Shown here piece after piece: positions 8,239 through 17,600 of a stretch of DNA of 29,364 nt. Under the pieces are notes generated by a model. That model was not told where the DNA came from and did no database searches. It saw only the letters and a program-made list of their open reading frames with translations. Where the stretch lies: positions 1 through 29,364 of the forward strand of contig JAEZZV010000200.1 in the NCBI GenBank assembly GCA_023418375.1, written 5' to 3'. The stretch's first letter is position 1, and every line of letters begins with the position of its first letter. Source of the DNA: Actinomycetes bacterium. GTDB taxonomy: Bacteria; Actinomycetota; Actinomycetes; Actinomycetales; Cellulomonadaceae. Position numbers and translations under genes: made by a program.

Positions 8239-10272
8239 TTGAGCGCAATGACTGCCACGCCCACTCTCGCGTCCCTCTCCGACATCGCCGCGCTCGCGGG
8301 AGTCCAGCGCCCGGTCCCGTCGATGTGGCGTCGGCGCTGGGCCGCGACGGAGGACCCATTCCCTGCCCCGGCCGCGCGCATCGGCGACCGCGAGCTGTTC
8401 CCGCTCGACGCCGTCGTCGGATGGGTCGAACGCCATGGCCTCGGCAACTCGCACACGATGCGCGAGGAGGCCGCGCTCTTCGCGTCGCTCGAGACGGAGG
8501 CGGACGCCCGCCTCGTCGTCGACGGTCTCGAGGCGTTGCTGGCCCTGAAGGCCGTCTCGGGTGCGACCCTCGGGGACCTCGACCGTCCTGCACTGCTCGA
8601 CCTGGCCGATGACGCAGATCCCCTGGACGCCCACCTCTACCGCGAGATCGAGGCGCTCTCGGACACGGCACCCTCGTGGGCTGCGCGGGCGGATGCGATG
8701 GTCGAGGCGGCATTCGGTGTCGCCCCGGCGATCGATACGCTGACCCGCCAGCGGCGTCGTCTCGGGCTGGCGTCGCCGGCCACGTTCCACCCGGCCGCGA
8801 CGGCGTTGTGCGCGGCCATCGCGGAGGAGCTCCTCGCGCCGGACGGGCGCCCTGCTCCCGTCCTGGTCGACCCGGCCGGTGCCGGTGAGCTGCTGCTGGC
8901 CATGCAGGAGCCCGCCGACGGCGATGCGCAGGTCGCCCAGATCCCCGACGCGCGCACCCCCGACGCGCGGTCGCTCCGGCGTCGCCTCGTCGCCTCCGGG
9001 TGGCAGTTGCAGAGCCCCTCGCCGGACGAGGGCCCGGACCGGCTCCCGGGCGCGCGCGCCCTCGTCGCTCAACTGCCCTCAGCGTCATGCCCCGACGCCT
9101 CGGATCTCGACGTCGTGGCGGCGGTGGAGGAGATCGCGCTCGCGCTGGGCCAGGACGACCGCGCGGTCGTCATCGGCCCGGCGGGCGCTCTCGCTGCCCG
9201 CACCCGCGACACGGCGACGCGGGAGGCCCGGGCCGGCGCCCTGCGCACCGGCAAGGTCCGGGCGATCGTCCGCCTCCGGGCGGGGCTGTGGCCGTCGCGG
9301 TCGCGGCAGCCGCTCGCGGTGTGGGTGCTCGGGGCGCCGCCCGACGGCGCGCCCATCCGCGACACGGCGGTCGCCGTCGCGGATCTCGCCGCCACCCCGC
9401 TGAGCCCTGCCGTGCAGCAGGACGTGGTGACGGACGTCCTGGCGGCGATGGGCGGGGTGGCGTCCGCACGGGCGCATGCGTTCCGGTTCGCGCGCCTCGT
9501 GCCGACGCCGTCGCTGGTGGCGACCGATGGCGACCTCGTGACCGTGGTGCCGCCGGTCGTCCGGCCGCGGCGGAGCCCGGTCGAGCTCGCGCTGGAGGCG
9601 CAGCGACTCGCGGCGACGGTCAGGGCCCCGGCGCCTGGCGTCTCGATCGACCTCGTCCACAACGAGCACGGCGGCGCGCGCACGGCGACTGTCGGCCAGC
9701 TGCTCGCCAACGGGGCCCTCCGACTGGTCTCTGCCAACCGAATCGACCCGGGCGATGTCACCCCGGGCGCGGCCGTCCCTGTCATCGGCCCGGACGAGCT
9801 TCTCGGTGCCCGACGGCGCGGCGAGCGTGGCGTGGACCGGCTCGCCTTCGCCGCTCGCTACCCGGCCGGCCGCTACACGGAGCCGGGCGACGTGGTCTTC
9901 TGCACGGCACCAGCGACCACGGCGATCGTCGACACCGAGGGCTTCTCGGTGGTCGTGCATCCCGCGCACGTCCTTCGAGTCGATCCGGGGCGGGCGCGGG
10001 GCCTGACGCCCGAGCTGCTCGCGCATGCACTGCGGAACGGTCCGGGCGTCGGGCCGTGGCGGTCGTGGCCCGTGCGGCTCGTGCCCCCCGGCCAGGAAGG
10101 CCCGCTCGAGGCCGCCCTCCGCGACGCGGAGCGCGCCCGCGCGGACGCCCGGGCGCGGCTCGACGCCCTCGACGCCCTCGCGTCGACGCTGGTCGAGGGC
10201 GTGAGCACCGGCGCCCTGGTGCTCAACCCGCCCACCGAACGTGACGATGCCCACCCAGGACAGGAAGGCTGA
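8239..10272 (+). CDS. Degenerate N6-adenine methylase-like protein with N-terminal HTH and specificity-like C-terminus
   Basis: The protein of about 677 residues has three parts. Residues about 13-70 look like an AlpA/MerR-type helix-turn-helix (SDIAALAG, MWRRRW, DAVVGWVERHG). Residues about 140-400 follow the plan of a type I DNA methylase, but the key motifs are altered: DPAGAGELLL (211-220) stands where DPxCGSGG should bind SAM, and QLPS (278-281) stands where the catalytic NPPF/Y should be. Downstream GKVRAIVRLRAGLW still matches the family. The C-terminal part (PGDVVFCTAP, 550-558, then LTPELLAHAL) recalls an HsdS target-recognition domain and ends in a coiled-coil-like helix. It is probably catalytically dead. 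I chose TTG at 8239 because GGAGG at 8227-8231 is seven bases away; ATG 8248 is the alternative. Its stop is three bases before hsdM. Confidence 0.75.
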   Translation: MSAMTATPTLASLSDIAALAGVQRPVPSMWRRRWAATEDPFPAPAARIGDRELFPLDAVVGWVERHGLGNSHTMREEAALFASLETEADARLVVDGLEALLALKAVSGATLGDLDRPALLDLADDADPLDAHLYREIEALSDTAPSWAARADAMVEAAFGVAPAIDTLTRQRRRLGLASPATFHPAATALCAAIAEELLAPDGRPAPVLVDPAGAGELLLAMQEPADGDAQVAQIPDARTPDARSLRRRLVASGWQLQSPSPDEGPDRLPGARALVAQLPSASCPDASDLDVVAAVEEIALALGQDDRAVVIGPAGALAARTRDTATREARAGALRTGKVRAIVRLRAGLWPSRSRQPLAVWVLGAPPDGAPIRDTAVAVADLAATPLSPAVQQDVVTDVLAAMGGVASARAHAFRFARLVPTPSLVATDGDLVTVVPPVVRPRRSPVELALEAQRLAATVRAPAPGVSIDLVHNEHGGARTATVGQLLANGALRLVSANRIDPGDVTPGAAVPVIGPDELLGARRRGERGVDRLAFAARYPAGRYTEPGDVVFCTAPATTAIVDTEGFSVVVHPAHVLRVDPGRARGLTPELLAHALRNGPGVGPWRSWPVRLVPPGQEGPLEAALRDAERARADARARLDALDALASTLVEGVSTGALVLNPPTERDDAHPGQEG

Positions 10273-10275
10273 CAG

Positions 10276-11904
10276 ATGCCCCCGAGGACGAAGAAGGCGG
10301 CGGACCCGTCCGCGCCCATGACCATGAAGGAGCTGAAGGACACGCTCTGGAAGGCCGCGGACCGGCTCCGCGGGTCGATGGACGCATCGCAGTACAAGGA
10401 CGTGATCCTCGGCCTTGTCTTCCTCAAGTACGTGTCGGACGCGTTCGACGAGCGCCGCGAGCAGATCCGCGCTGAGCTGGCGGCCGAGGGCTACCGCGAG
10501 GACCAGATCGAAGGCCTTCTGGATGACCGCGACGAGTACACCGGCGCGAACGTGTTCTGGGTGCCGACGACGGCGCGCTGGCGCTACCTCGCGCAGAACG
10601 CCAAGGGCACGCAGGCGGCGATGGGCCAGCCGGCGCAGACGATCGGCGAGCTGGTCGACAACGCGATGGACCTGGTCATGGGCTCGAACCCGAGCCTGGT
10701 CGGCACGCTGCCGCGGATCTTCAACCGCGACAACGTGGACCAGCGCCGGCTCGGCGAGCTGATCGACCTGTTCAACGACGCGCGGTTCGCGGGGAACGGC
10801 CAGACGCGGGCGCGGGACCTGCTGGGCGAGGTGTACGAGTACTTCCTCGGCAACTTCGCGGCCGCGGAGGGCAAGCGGGGCGGGGAGTTCTACACGCCGC
10901 GGCACGTGGTGCGGGTGCTGGTCGACGTGTTGGAGCCGTTCTCGGGCCGGGTGTACGACCCGTGCTGCGGGTCGGGCGGCATGTTCGTGCAGACCGAGCA
11001 GTTCCTCGAGCGCCACAACGCCGACCTGCAGGCGATCTCCGTGTACGGGCAGGAGTCGAACGAGCGCACGTGGCGCATGGCGAAGATGAACCTGGCCGTG
11101 CACGGCCTGAACGCGAACCTGGGGCCGCGCTGGCAGGACACGTTCGCACGCGACGTCCACCCGGACGTCCAGATGGACTACGTGCTCGCCAACCCCCCGT
11201 TCAACGTCAAGGTGTGGGCGCGGCACGAGTCCGACCCGCGCTGGAAGTACGGCGTGCCGCCGGCGACGAACGCCAACTACGCCTGGATCCAGCACATCCT
11301 GTCCAAGCTCGCACCGGGCGGATCCGCGGGCGTGGTGATGGCCAACGGCTCGATGTCGACCAGCTCCGGTGGCGAGGGCGACATTCGCGCCCGGCTGGTC
11401 GAGGCCGACCTGGTGTCCTGCATGGTGGCCCTGCCCACCCAGCTGTTCCGGTCGACGGGCATCCCGGTGTGCGTGTGGTTCTTCGCCAAGGACAAGGCGG
11501 CCGGGCCGCGCGGATCGGTGGACCGGACCGGTCAAGTGCTGTTCATCGACGCCCGGAACATGGGGTACATGGTCGACCGCGCGGAGCGCGCGCTGTCCGA
11601 CGACGACATCGCCCGCATCGCCGGGACGTTCCACGCCTGGCGGGGGACACCCTCCGCTGCAGAGGCAGGCCTGACGTACGACGACCTCCCGGGCTTCTGC
11701 AAGTCCGCGACGCTCGCGGAGATCAAGGCCGCGGACTACGTGCTGACGCCGGGGCGGTACGTCGGGGCAGCCGAGGTGGAGGACGATGGTGAGCCGCTCA
11801 ACGAGAAGATCGAGCGGCTGACCGGGGAGCTGTTCGCCCAGTTCGAGGAGTCCGCGCGCCTCGAGAAGGTCGTGCGCGAGCAGCTGGGCCGCGTCCATGG
11901 CTGA
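10276..11904 (+). CDS. hsdM: Type I restriction-modification DNA methyltransferase subunit HsdM
   Basis: This 542-residue protein is a full-length HsdM, which transfers methyl groups from SAM to adenine N6 as part of an HsdM2-HsdS complex. The N-terminal HsdM_N helical domain spans about residues 16-140 (LWKAADRLRGSMDASQYKDV, then GLVFLKYVSDAF). The methylase core follows, with GGEFYTPRHVVRVLV, SAM-binding motif I DPCCGSGG at 228-235 and catalytic NPPF at 306-309. The C-terminal helix (LEKVVREQLGRV) is the usual HsdS-contacting tail. All catalytic residues are intact. A GGAAGG ribosome binding site overlaps the end of the upstream gene, and the last eight bases overlap hsdS, so translation of the subunits is coupled. 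Confidence 0.97.
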   Translation: MPPRTKKAADPSAPMTMKELKDTLWKAADRLRGSMDASQYKDVILGLVFLKYVSDAFDERREQIRAELAAEGYREDQIEGLLDDRDEYTGANVFWVPTTARWRYLAQNAKGTQAAMGQPAQTIGELVDNAMDLVMGSNPSLVGTLPRIFNRDNVDQRRLGELIDLFNDARFAGNGQTRARDLLGEVYEYFLGNFAAAEGKRGGEFYTPRHVVRVLVDVLEPFSGRVYDPCCGSGGMFVQTEQFLERHNADLQAISVYGQESNERTWRMAKMNLAVHGLNANLGPRWQDTFARDVHPDVQMDYVLANPPFNVKVWARHESDPRWKYGVPPATNANYAWIQHILSKLAPGGSAGVVMANGSMSTSSGGEGDIRARLVEADLVSCMVALPTQLFRSTGIPVCVWFFAKDKAAGPRGSVDRTGQVLFIDARNMGYMVDRAERALSDDDIARIAGTFHAWRGTPSAAEAGLTYDDLPGFCKSATLAEIKAADYVLTPGRYVGAAEVEDDGEPLNEKIERLTGELFAQFEESARLEKVVREQLGRVHG

Positions 11905-13084
11905 GTGGGAAGAGGTCGACCTCGCAGCCCTCGGCGCCCTGTTCGACGGTCCCCATGCCACCCCCGAACGTGTGGAGGAGGGCCCGTACTTCCTGAACAT
12001 CGCGAGCCTCGACAACGGGCGACTTGACCTGGAGCAATCCGATCACATCTCCCGTGAGGAGTTCGCGCAGTGGACTCGTCGTGTGACGCCTGTCGCCGAT
12101 GACCTCCTTTTCTCGTACGAGACCCGGCTGGGCGAGGCCGCCCTCATGCCCGCCGGGGTTGAGGCGTGTCTCGGCCGTCGCATGGCGCTGCTGCGCCCCG
12201 ATCGCGCACGGGTGCATCCGCGCTTCCTTCTCTACCTCTACCTCTCGCCTGCAGTGAAGCGGACGATCGAGGAGAACACGATTCACGGGGCCACGGTGAA
12301 CCGGATCGCCCTCTCGACGATGGGGAAGTGGCGCGTCAAGCTCCCGCCCATGTCAGAGCAGCGGGCCATCGCGGAGGTGCTGGGCGCGCTCGACGACAAG
12401 ATCGCCGCCAACACCCGCCTCGCTACCGCCGCCGACGACTTGGCGCTCGCGGTCTATGACTCAGAGTTGTCCGGCGTGCCCCTGGTGTCGATGCATGACG
12501 TTCTCGAGCCCATCCTCGGCGGCACCCCGGCCAGAGATCGCAACGAGTACTGGAGCGGTGACGTGCCATGGGCGTCGGCAAGGGACGTGGCCGGGGCGCC
12601 TATGGGGGTGATTCTGCAAACGCTCGAGAGCATCAGTTCCCTGGCCGCATCCACAACGCGCGCACGCCGACTCGCACCTGGCACGGTCGTCCTGACGGCT
12701 CGCGGCACCGTAGGTGCTGTGGGGAGACTCCCGGACGGCGGAGCCGTCAACCAGTCCTGCTACGCATTCGAGCCCGGTCTCATTCCCCCTGGGGTCTTGT
12801 ACCTGATGCTGCGGCGAGTCGCGGAGTCGCTTCGTGGTCTCGTCCACGGCTCGGTCTTCGACACCATCAATATGAGCACCTTCCAGCACGTAAGCGTGCC
12901 AGAGCTGGAGGTGGTCCGCGCTCCGAGCCTTGAGCGTCGAGTCGCGCCACTCCTAGGTGTTGTCGAGTCCAGGATCCGCGAGAACGCCACTCTGGCCGCC
13001 ACCCGCGACGCCCTGCTCCCGGCCCTCATGTCCGGCGCGCTCCGTGTCCGCTACGCGGAGCGGCTTGCCGAGACGCTGACCTGA
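11897..13084 (+). CDS. hsdS: Type I restriction-modification specificity subunit HsdS
   Basis: This 395-residue subunit has the standard two-repeat layout and determines the bipartite DNA target of the complex. The first target-recognition domain covers about residues 1-150. The central conserved helix follows (LPPMSEQRAIAEVLGALDDK, about 150-175). The second target-recognition domain runs from about 195 to 335 (MHDVLEPILGGTPA, VPWASARDV), and the C-terminal conserved helix is ERRVAPLLGVVESR with DALLPALMSG. The N-terminal domain lacks the usual GGTP-type opening seen in the second. Target sequences cannot be predicted by eye. Its start lies inside the end of hsdM; 40 bases separate it from the next gene. 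Confidence 0.95.
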   Translation: MAEWEEVDLAALGALFDGPHATPERVEEGPYFLNIASLDNGRLDLEQSDHISREEFAQWTRRVTPVADDLLFSYETRLGEAALMPAGVEACLGRRMALLRPDRARVHPRFLLYLYLSPAVKRTIEENTIHGATVNRIALSTMGKWRVKLPPMSEQRAIAEVLGALDDKIAANTRLATAADDLALAVYDSELSGVPLVSMHDVLEPILGGTPARDRNEYWSGDVPWASARDVAGAPMGVILQTLESISSLAASTTRARRLAPGTVVLTARGTVGAVGRLPDGGAVNQSCYAFEPGLIPPGVLYLMLRRVAESLRGLVHGSVFDTINMSTFQHVSVPELEVVRAPSLERRVAPLLGVVESRIRENATLAATRDALLPALMSGALRVRYAERLAETLT

Positions 13085-13124
13085 CCTGCTGTTGCTGCCT
13101 GACCAACCGAAGGAAGGAGGCACC

Positions 13125-13682
13125 ATGACCTCCACCCAGCCACACGAGCCGACCCCCGTCGATCGTCCCGCCGACGCCGAGCCGCACGAGGCGGCACCGC
13201 TGCAGGTGGCGAGCGCTCAGCCCGCGGTGACCGAGCAGCCCACGCCGTCGGGCACGCCGGCACCTTCGCCGGCGCGCAGGGCCTGGCTGCTCCCCACCGC
13301 CACCGGCGTCGGCGGTCTCGTCGTCGGGGCCGCCCTAATGGCGGGTGTCCCCGCGCTCCTGGACGCCTCGGGGCAGTCCAGCGTGCTCACGGACGCCTAC
13401 GACGAGTGCGACCTGCAGTACCGCCCGGGAATCGAGCTCGCCGACGAAGGGCGCTCGATCACGTTCGACATGAGAGGCGAAGCCGACTCCGGTGGAGCGG
13501 ATATCGTCGACATCGCCTGCATCTTCGCCGCACTCGAGATGCCCTCCGCGGTGTCGTCGCACATCGACCAGACCACGTCCATGGACGGCCGCCAGACGGA
13601 GAGCTGGGACGACGTGACCGTCTCCTGGTCGTACCACCCCGACCGCGGCCTCGACGGCGTCCTCGCCCTCACGGACGACTGA
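13125..13682 (+). CDS. Small membrane-anchored protein inside the type I operon
   Basis: This 185-residue protein has a Pro/Thr/Glu-rich cytoplasmic segment of about 45 residues, one membrane helix at about 50-75 (TGVGGLVVGAALMAGVPALL) and an extracytoplasmic domain. The domain contains YDECDLQY, SITFDMRG, ACIFAALEMP, a Met-Asp-Gly-Arg-Gln element and WSYHPDRGLDGV, with two Cys that may pair. I recall similar C-terminal domains in many actinobacterial proteins of unknown function. AAGGAGG lies four bases before ATG 13125. The gene sits 40 bases after hsdS and eight bases before the nucleotidase gene, on the same strand, so it is transcribed with the restriction system. Whether it takes part in defence or is only a passenger is open. 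Confidence 0.75.
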   Translation: MTSTQPHEPTPVDRPADAEPHEAAPLQVASAQPAVTEQPTPSGTPAPSPARRAWLLPTATGVGGLVVGAALMAGVPALLDASGQSSVLTDAYDECDLQYRPGIELADEGRSITFDMRGEADSGGADIVDIACIFAALEMPSAVSSHIDQTTSMDGRQTESWDDVTVSWSYHPDRGLDGVLALTDD

Positions 13683-13690
13683 GGCGCGTC

Positions 13691-14695
13691 ATGCCATACG
13701 AACTGGAACACCGTCTGGTCGTCGGGGTCGCGCCCAGCGCGCTCTTCGACCTCAGGGAGTCGGACGCTGCCTTCAAGGAGAGCCTTGACGCGTACCGGGA
13801 CTACCAGGACGCGCACATCGACGAGCCCCTTCCGAAGGGCGCGGCGTTCCCGTTCATCGAGCGTCTGCTCGGACTCAACGATCTGTCCCCGGCACCGGAC
13901 AACCCGCTCGTCGAGGTCATTGCTCTGGCCAAGGACGACGCCGTCACCGGTCTTCGGTTGATGAAGTCGCTGCGCCACTACGGGCTCAAGGTCGAGCGGG
14001 CTGTCTTCACAGAGGGCAAGGCCCCCTACGAGTACATCCCCGCCCTCAACATCTGCCTGTACCTCTCCGGCAACCACCACGACGTCCAGGCCGCTGTCGA
14101 CTGCGGCTTCCCGGCCGGCGTAGTGCTCGGGAGAACCGCCCCTCCCGATAGCGGTGCGGACGAGCGCCACGGCGCATTGCGCGTTGCTTTCGACTTCGAC
14201 GGCGTCCTTGCGGATCTCGAAGCTCAGCAGGTTTATGACCGCGAGAAGCTGGATGCCTTCCTTGCCTACGAAGAGGCTCGCGCCGACGAGCCACTCCGGC
14301 CAGGGCCGCTCGCGCGGCTGGTGCAGGCGCTCGGTCGGATCCAGCGGGCCGAGATCGACAAGTGCGCAGTCGACGCCGACTACATGCCGCGCGTGCGCCT
14401 CGCGCTCGTGACGGCCCGGCAGGCGCCGGCGCACGAGCGAGCGATCCGGACGCTGCGATCGTGGGACGTCCACTTCAACGACAGCTTCTTCCTCGGTGGC
14501 ATCGAGAAGGCCCGCGTGCTCCGTGTTCTGCGCCCCCACATGGTCTTCGATGACCAGCAGGGCCACCTCGACCCGGTCGCCCGCGAGATCGCCGCAGTGC
14601 TCGTCCCCGTGCCGTCCGCGGCGCTGACCCAGCCCGTCTTGCCCGAGGAAGTGCCGGCAACGTTCGAGGAGCCCGTCCTGGTGAAGGAGACCTGA
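13691..14695 (+). CDS. 5'-nucleotidase (PF06189-like) within the type I operon
   Basis: This 334-residue protein matches the bacterial 5'-nucleotidase family related to cytosolic nucleotidase cN-I, which removes phosphate from (deoxy)nucleoside monophosphates. Family stretches I recognise are VGVAPSALFDLRESDAAFK near the start, PLVEVIALAKDDAVTGLRLM, YGLKVERAVFTEG, NICLYLSGNHHDV and PAGVVLG. A HAD-type acidic motif, VAFDFDGVLAD, lies at residues 166-176 with Asp168 and Asp170; later DSFFLGGIEKARVL and HMVFDDQQGH supply the Lys and acidic residues expected of that superfamily. The start is ATG 13691, and the TGA stop shares one base with the hsdR ATG, so it is translationally coupled to the restriction subunit. 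Confidence 0.85.
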   Translation: MPYELEHRLVVGVAPSALFDLRESDAAFKESLDAYRDYQDAHIDEPLPKGAAFPFIERLLGLNDLSPAPDNPLVEVIALAKDDAVTGLRLMKSLRHYGLKVERAVFTEGKAPYEYIPALNICLYLSGNHHDVQAAVDCGFPAGVVLGRTAPPDSGADERHGALRVAFDFDGVLADLEAQQVYDREKLDAFLAYEEARADEPLRPGPLARLVQALGRIQRAEIDKCAVDADYMPRVRLALVTARQAPAHERAIRTLRSWDVHFNDSFFLGGIEKARVLRVLRPHMVFDDQQGHLDPVAREIAAVLVPVPSAALTQPVLPEEVPATFEEPVLVKET

Positions 14696-17600
14696 TGGCA
14701 AGCCTGCACGAGGAAGCCTGGGAAGAACTGACCCTCGAGGTCCTTGCCGAGCCGCTCGGCTGGAAGCCCGAGCACGGCTCACACATCGCCCCCGGCTCCG
14801 GCGAGCGGGAGTCGTGGGACGAGATCCTCATCCCCTCGCGGCTGCGCGCCGCGCTGCGTGCGCTCAACCCGGCCGTGCCGCCGTCGTACCTCGAGCAGGC
14901 GTTCGCGATGATCACCGCACCCGCCTCGCAGGACGCGATCACCGAGAACTACCGCATCCACGGCTACCTCACCGAAGGCTTCCGCGGCCTCACGTACATC
15001 GACGAGACCGGCCAGGAGCAGACCCCGACCATCCGTCTGATCAGCGCCGATCCCGACGAGAACGACTGGCTCGCCGTCCGGCAGGTCACCATCGCCCAGG
15101 GCGACCTCGAACGTCGCTTCGACGTCGTGCTCTACCTCAATGGGATGCCTGTCGCGATCATCGAGCTCAAGCGCGCAGGCGCGGAGCAGGCCGACGTCGC
15201 CGCCGCCCGCGCGCAGCTCGACACGTACCTGCGCGAGTTCCCGCTGGCGTTCCGCTTCGCCGTCCTCGTCGTGGCGAGCGACGGCATCGGCGCCAAGTAC
15301 GGCACCCCCTTCACGCCGCTGCACCACTTCGCCCCCTGGAACGTGGACGACGACGGCAAGGTCATCGGCTCGGAGGCCATGGGTGAGGGCGAGACGGCCC
15401 TCGACTCGCTGCTGCACGGGCTCTTCAACCAGGAGCGGTTCCTGCAGCTCCTCCGCGGGTTCGTCGCGTTCGACGAGAGCGACGACGGCCTGACCAAGCG
15501 CATCGCCAAGCCGCACCAGTACTTCGCGGTCACCAAGGCCATCGGCACGACCATCCAGGCCGTCCAGACGAACGGCAAGGCCGGCGTCGTCTGGCACACG
15601 CAGGGCTCCGGCAAGTCGATGGAGATGGAGCTCTACGCGAACCACGTGCTGCGGCACCCGAAGCTCGCGAACCCGACGATCGTCGTCGTCACCGACCGGA
15701 CCGAGCTCGACGGGCAGCTCTTCCAGGCGTTCCAGCGCAGCCGGCTCCTCCCCGAGGCGCCGGTGCAGGTGCGGCGTCGCGAGGAACTGCGCGCCGAGCT
15801 CTCCGGACGCGTGTCCGGGGGCATCTACTTCACCACCCTGCAGAAGTTCGGCCGCAACCCGTTCGAGCGCGAAGCGGGGCTCAGCCACCCGCTGCTCACC
15901 GACCGGTCCAACGTCATCGTCATCGTCGACGAGGCCCACCGCAGCCACTACGACGACCTCGACGGGTACGCCCGCCACCTGCGCGACGCGCTGCCGCGCG
16001 CGACGTTCATCGCCTTCACCGGCACGCCCATCTCGTTCGCCGACCGGGACACCCGCGAGGTGTTCGGCGACGACATCGACATCTACGACCTCACCCGCGC
16101 TGTCGAGGACGGTGCCACCGTCCCCGTCTACTTCGAGAGCCGCCTGGTCAAGGTCCAGGTGGCCGAGGGCCTCAGCGAGGAGGAGATCGACTCCGCCGCC
16201 GACGAGGCGGCCATCGGCCTCGACGACGCCGAGCGCGAACGGATCGAGCGGTCCGTCGCCGTCGTGAACGCGGTCTACGGGGCTCCGGCGCGGATCGAGA
16301 TGCTCGCAGCTGACCTGGTCGCCCACTGGGAGGACCGGCGGGAGGCGATGCGAGCGGTGCTCGGCACGCCCGAGAACCCGTCCGTCCCGGGCAAGGCGAT
16401 GGTGGTCGGTGCGACTCGCGAGATCTGCGCGCGGCTGTACTCAGCCATCGTCGCGCTGCGGCCGGACTGGCACTCCGACGACCTCGAGCGCGGCGCCATC
16501 AAGGTCGTCTACTCCGGCAGTGCGACCGACCAGCCGCCCGTCTCCGACCACGTGCGGAGGGAATCGGCAAACGCGGTCATCAAGCAGCGGCTCAAGGACC
16601 CGGACGACGAGCTCGAGATCGTCATCGTCAAGGACATGATGCTGACCGGCTACGACTCGCCGCCGCTGCACACCCTGTACCTGGACCGTCCCCTCAAGGG
16701 CGCGCTGCTCATGCAGACCCTCGCTCGGGTCAACCGGACGTTCCGCGGCAAGCAGGACGGGCTTCTGGTGGCGTACGCGCCGCTGGCGGAGAACCTCGCC
16801 AAGGCGCTGGCCGAGTACACCGAAGCCGACCAGCACGGGAAGCCGATGGGCCGGTCGGTGGAAGATGCGGTGGCGCTTGTGCTCGAGCAGCTCGACAAGG
16901 TGCGGCAGCTGGTGGGCGGTTTCGACTGGCGATCGCGGCTGACCCGGCCAGGGGCCCGCGCGTACATCGCCGCCGTGATGGCCACGGTCGAGTACCTGCG
17001 GAGCCCGTCGACGCCCGGGAACGACGTCGAGCCTGATGAGGAGCCGCTGTCGTCGGCCTTCCGGCTTGAGGCAGCGAAGCTCACGCGTGCGTGGGCAATT
17101 GCGGGCCGCGCGGACGCGCTCGCCGAGCTGCGCGACGAGGTCCGCTTCTTCGAAGAGGTGCGCGTCTGGATGGGCAAGTTCGACGCCGAGGACCGTCAGG
17201 CCCGCGGCGAGCCGATCCCCGACGACGTCCAGCGGCTGCTCAACCAGCTGGTTGCCGGAGCCGTGGTGTCCAGCGACGTGCTCGACATCTACGAGGCTGC
17301 TGGCATGCCGCGCCCCGCGCTCAGCGACCTGACGCCCGAGCTCATCGCCAAGATCCAGCACGCCGAACGGCCACACCTGGCGATCGAGGCGCTCCGGCGG
17401 TTGGTGATGGAGGAGAGCCGGCGAGTGACGCGGCACAACCTGGTGAGGCAGCGGGCCTTCTCCGAGCGGTTGCTCGAGATCATGACCAAGTACACGAACC
17501 AGCAGCTCACCGCGGCAGAGGTGGTGGCCGCGATGATCGAGCTCGCGCGCGACGTCGCGCACGAGGGCAACCGAGGCGCCGAGTTCACGCCGCCGCTCGA

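Noticed and set aside
9085..12015. Very long minus-strand open frame opposite the degenerate methylase, hsdM and hsdS genes
   Set aside because: It is antisense to well-supported genes with recognisable domains, its product is His/Arg/Val-rich without family resemblance, and such mirror frames are expected in very GC-rich DNA.
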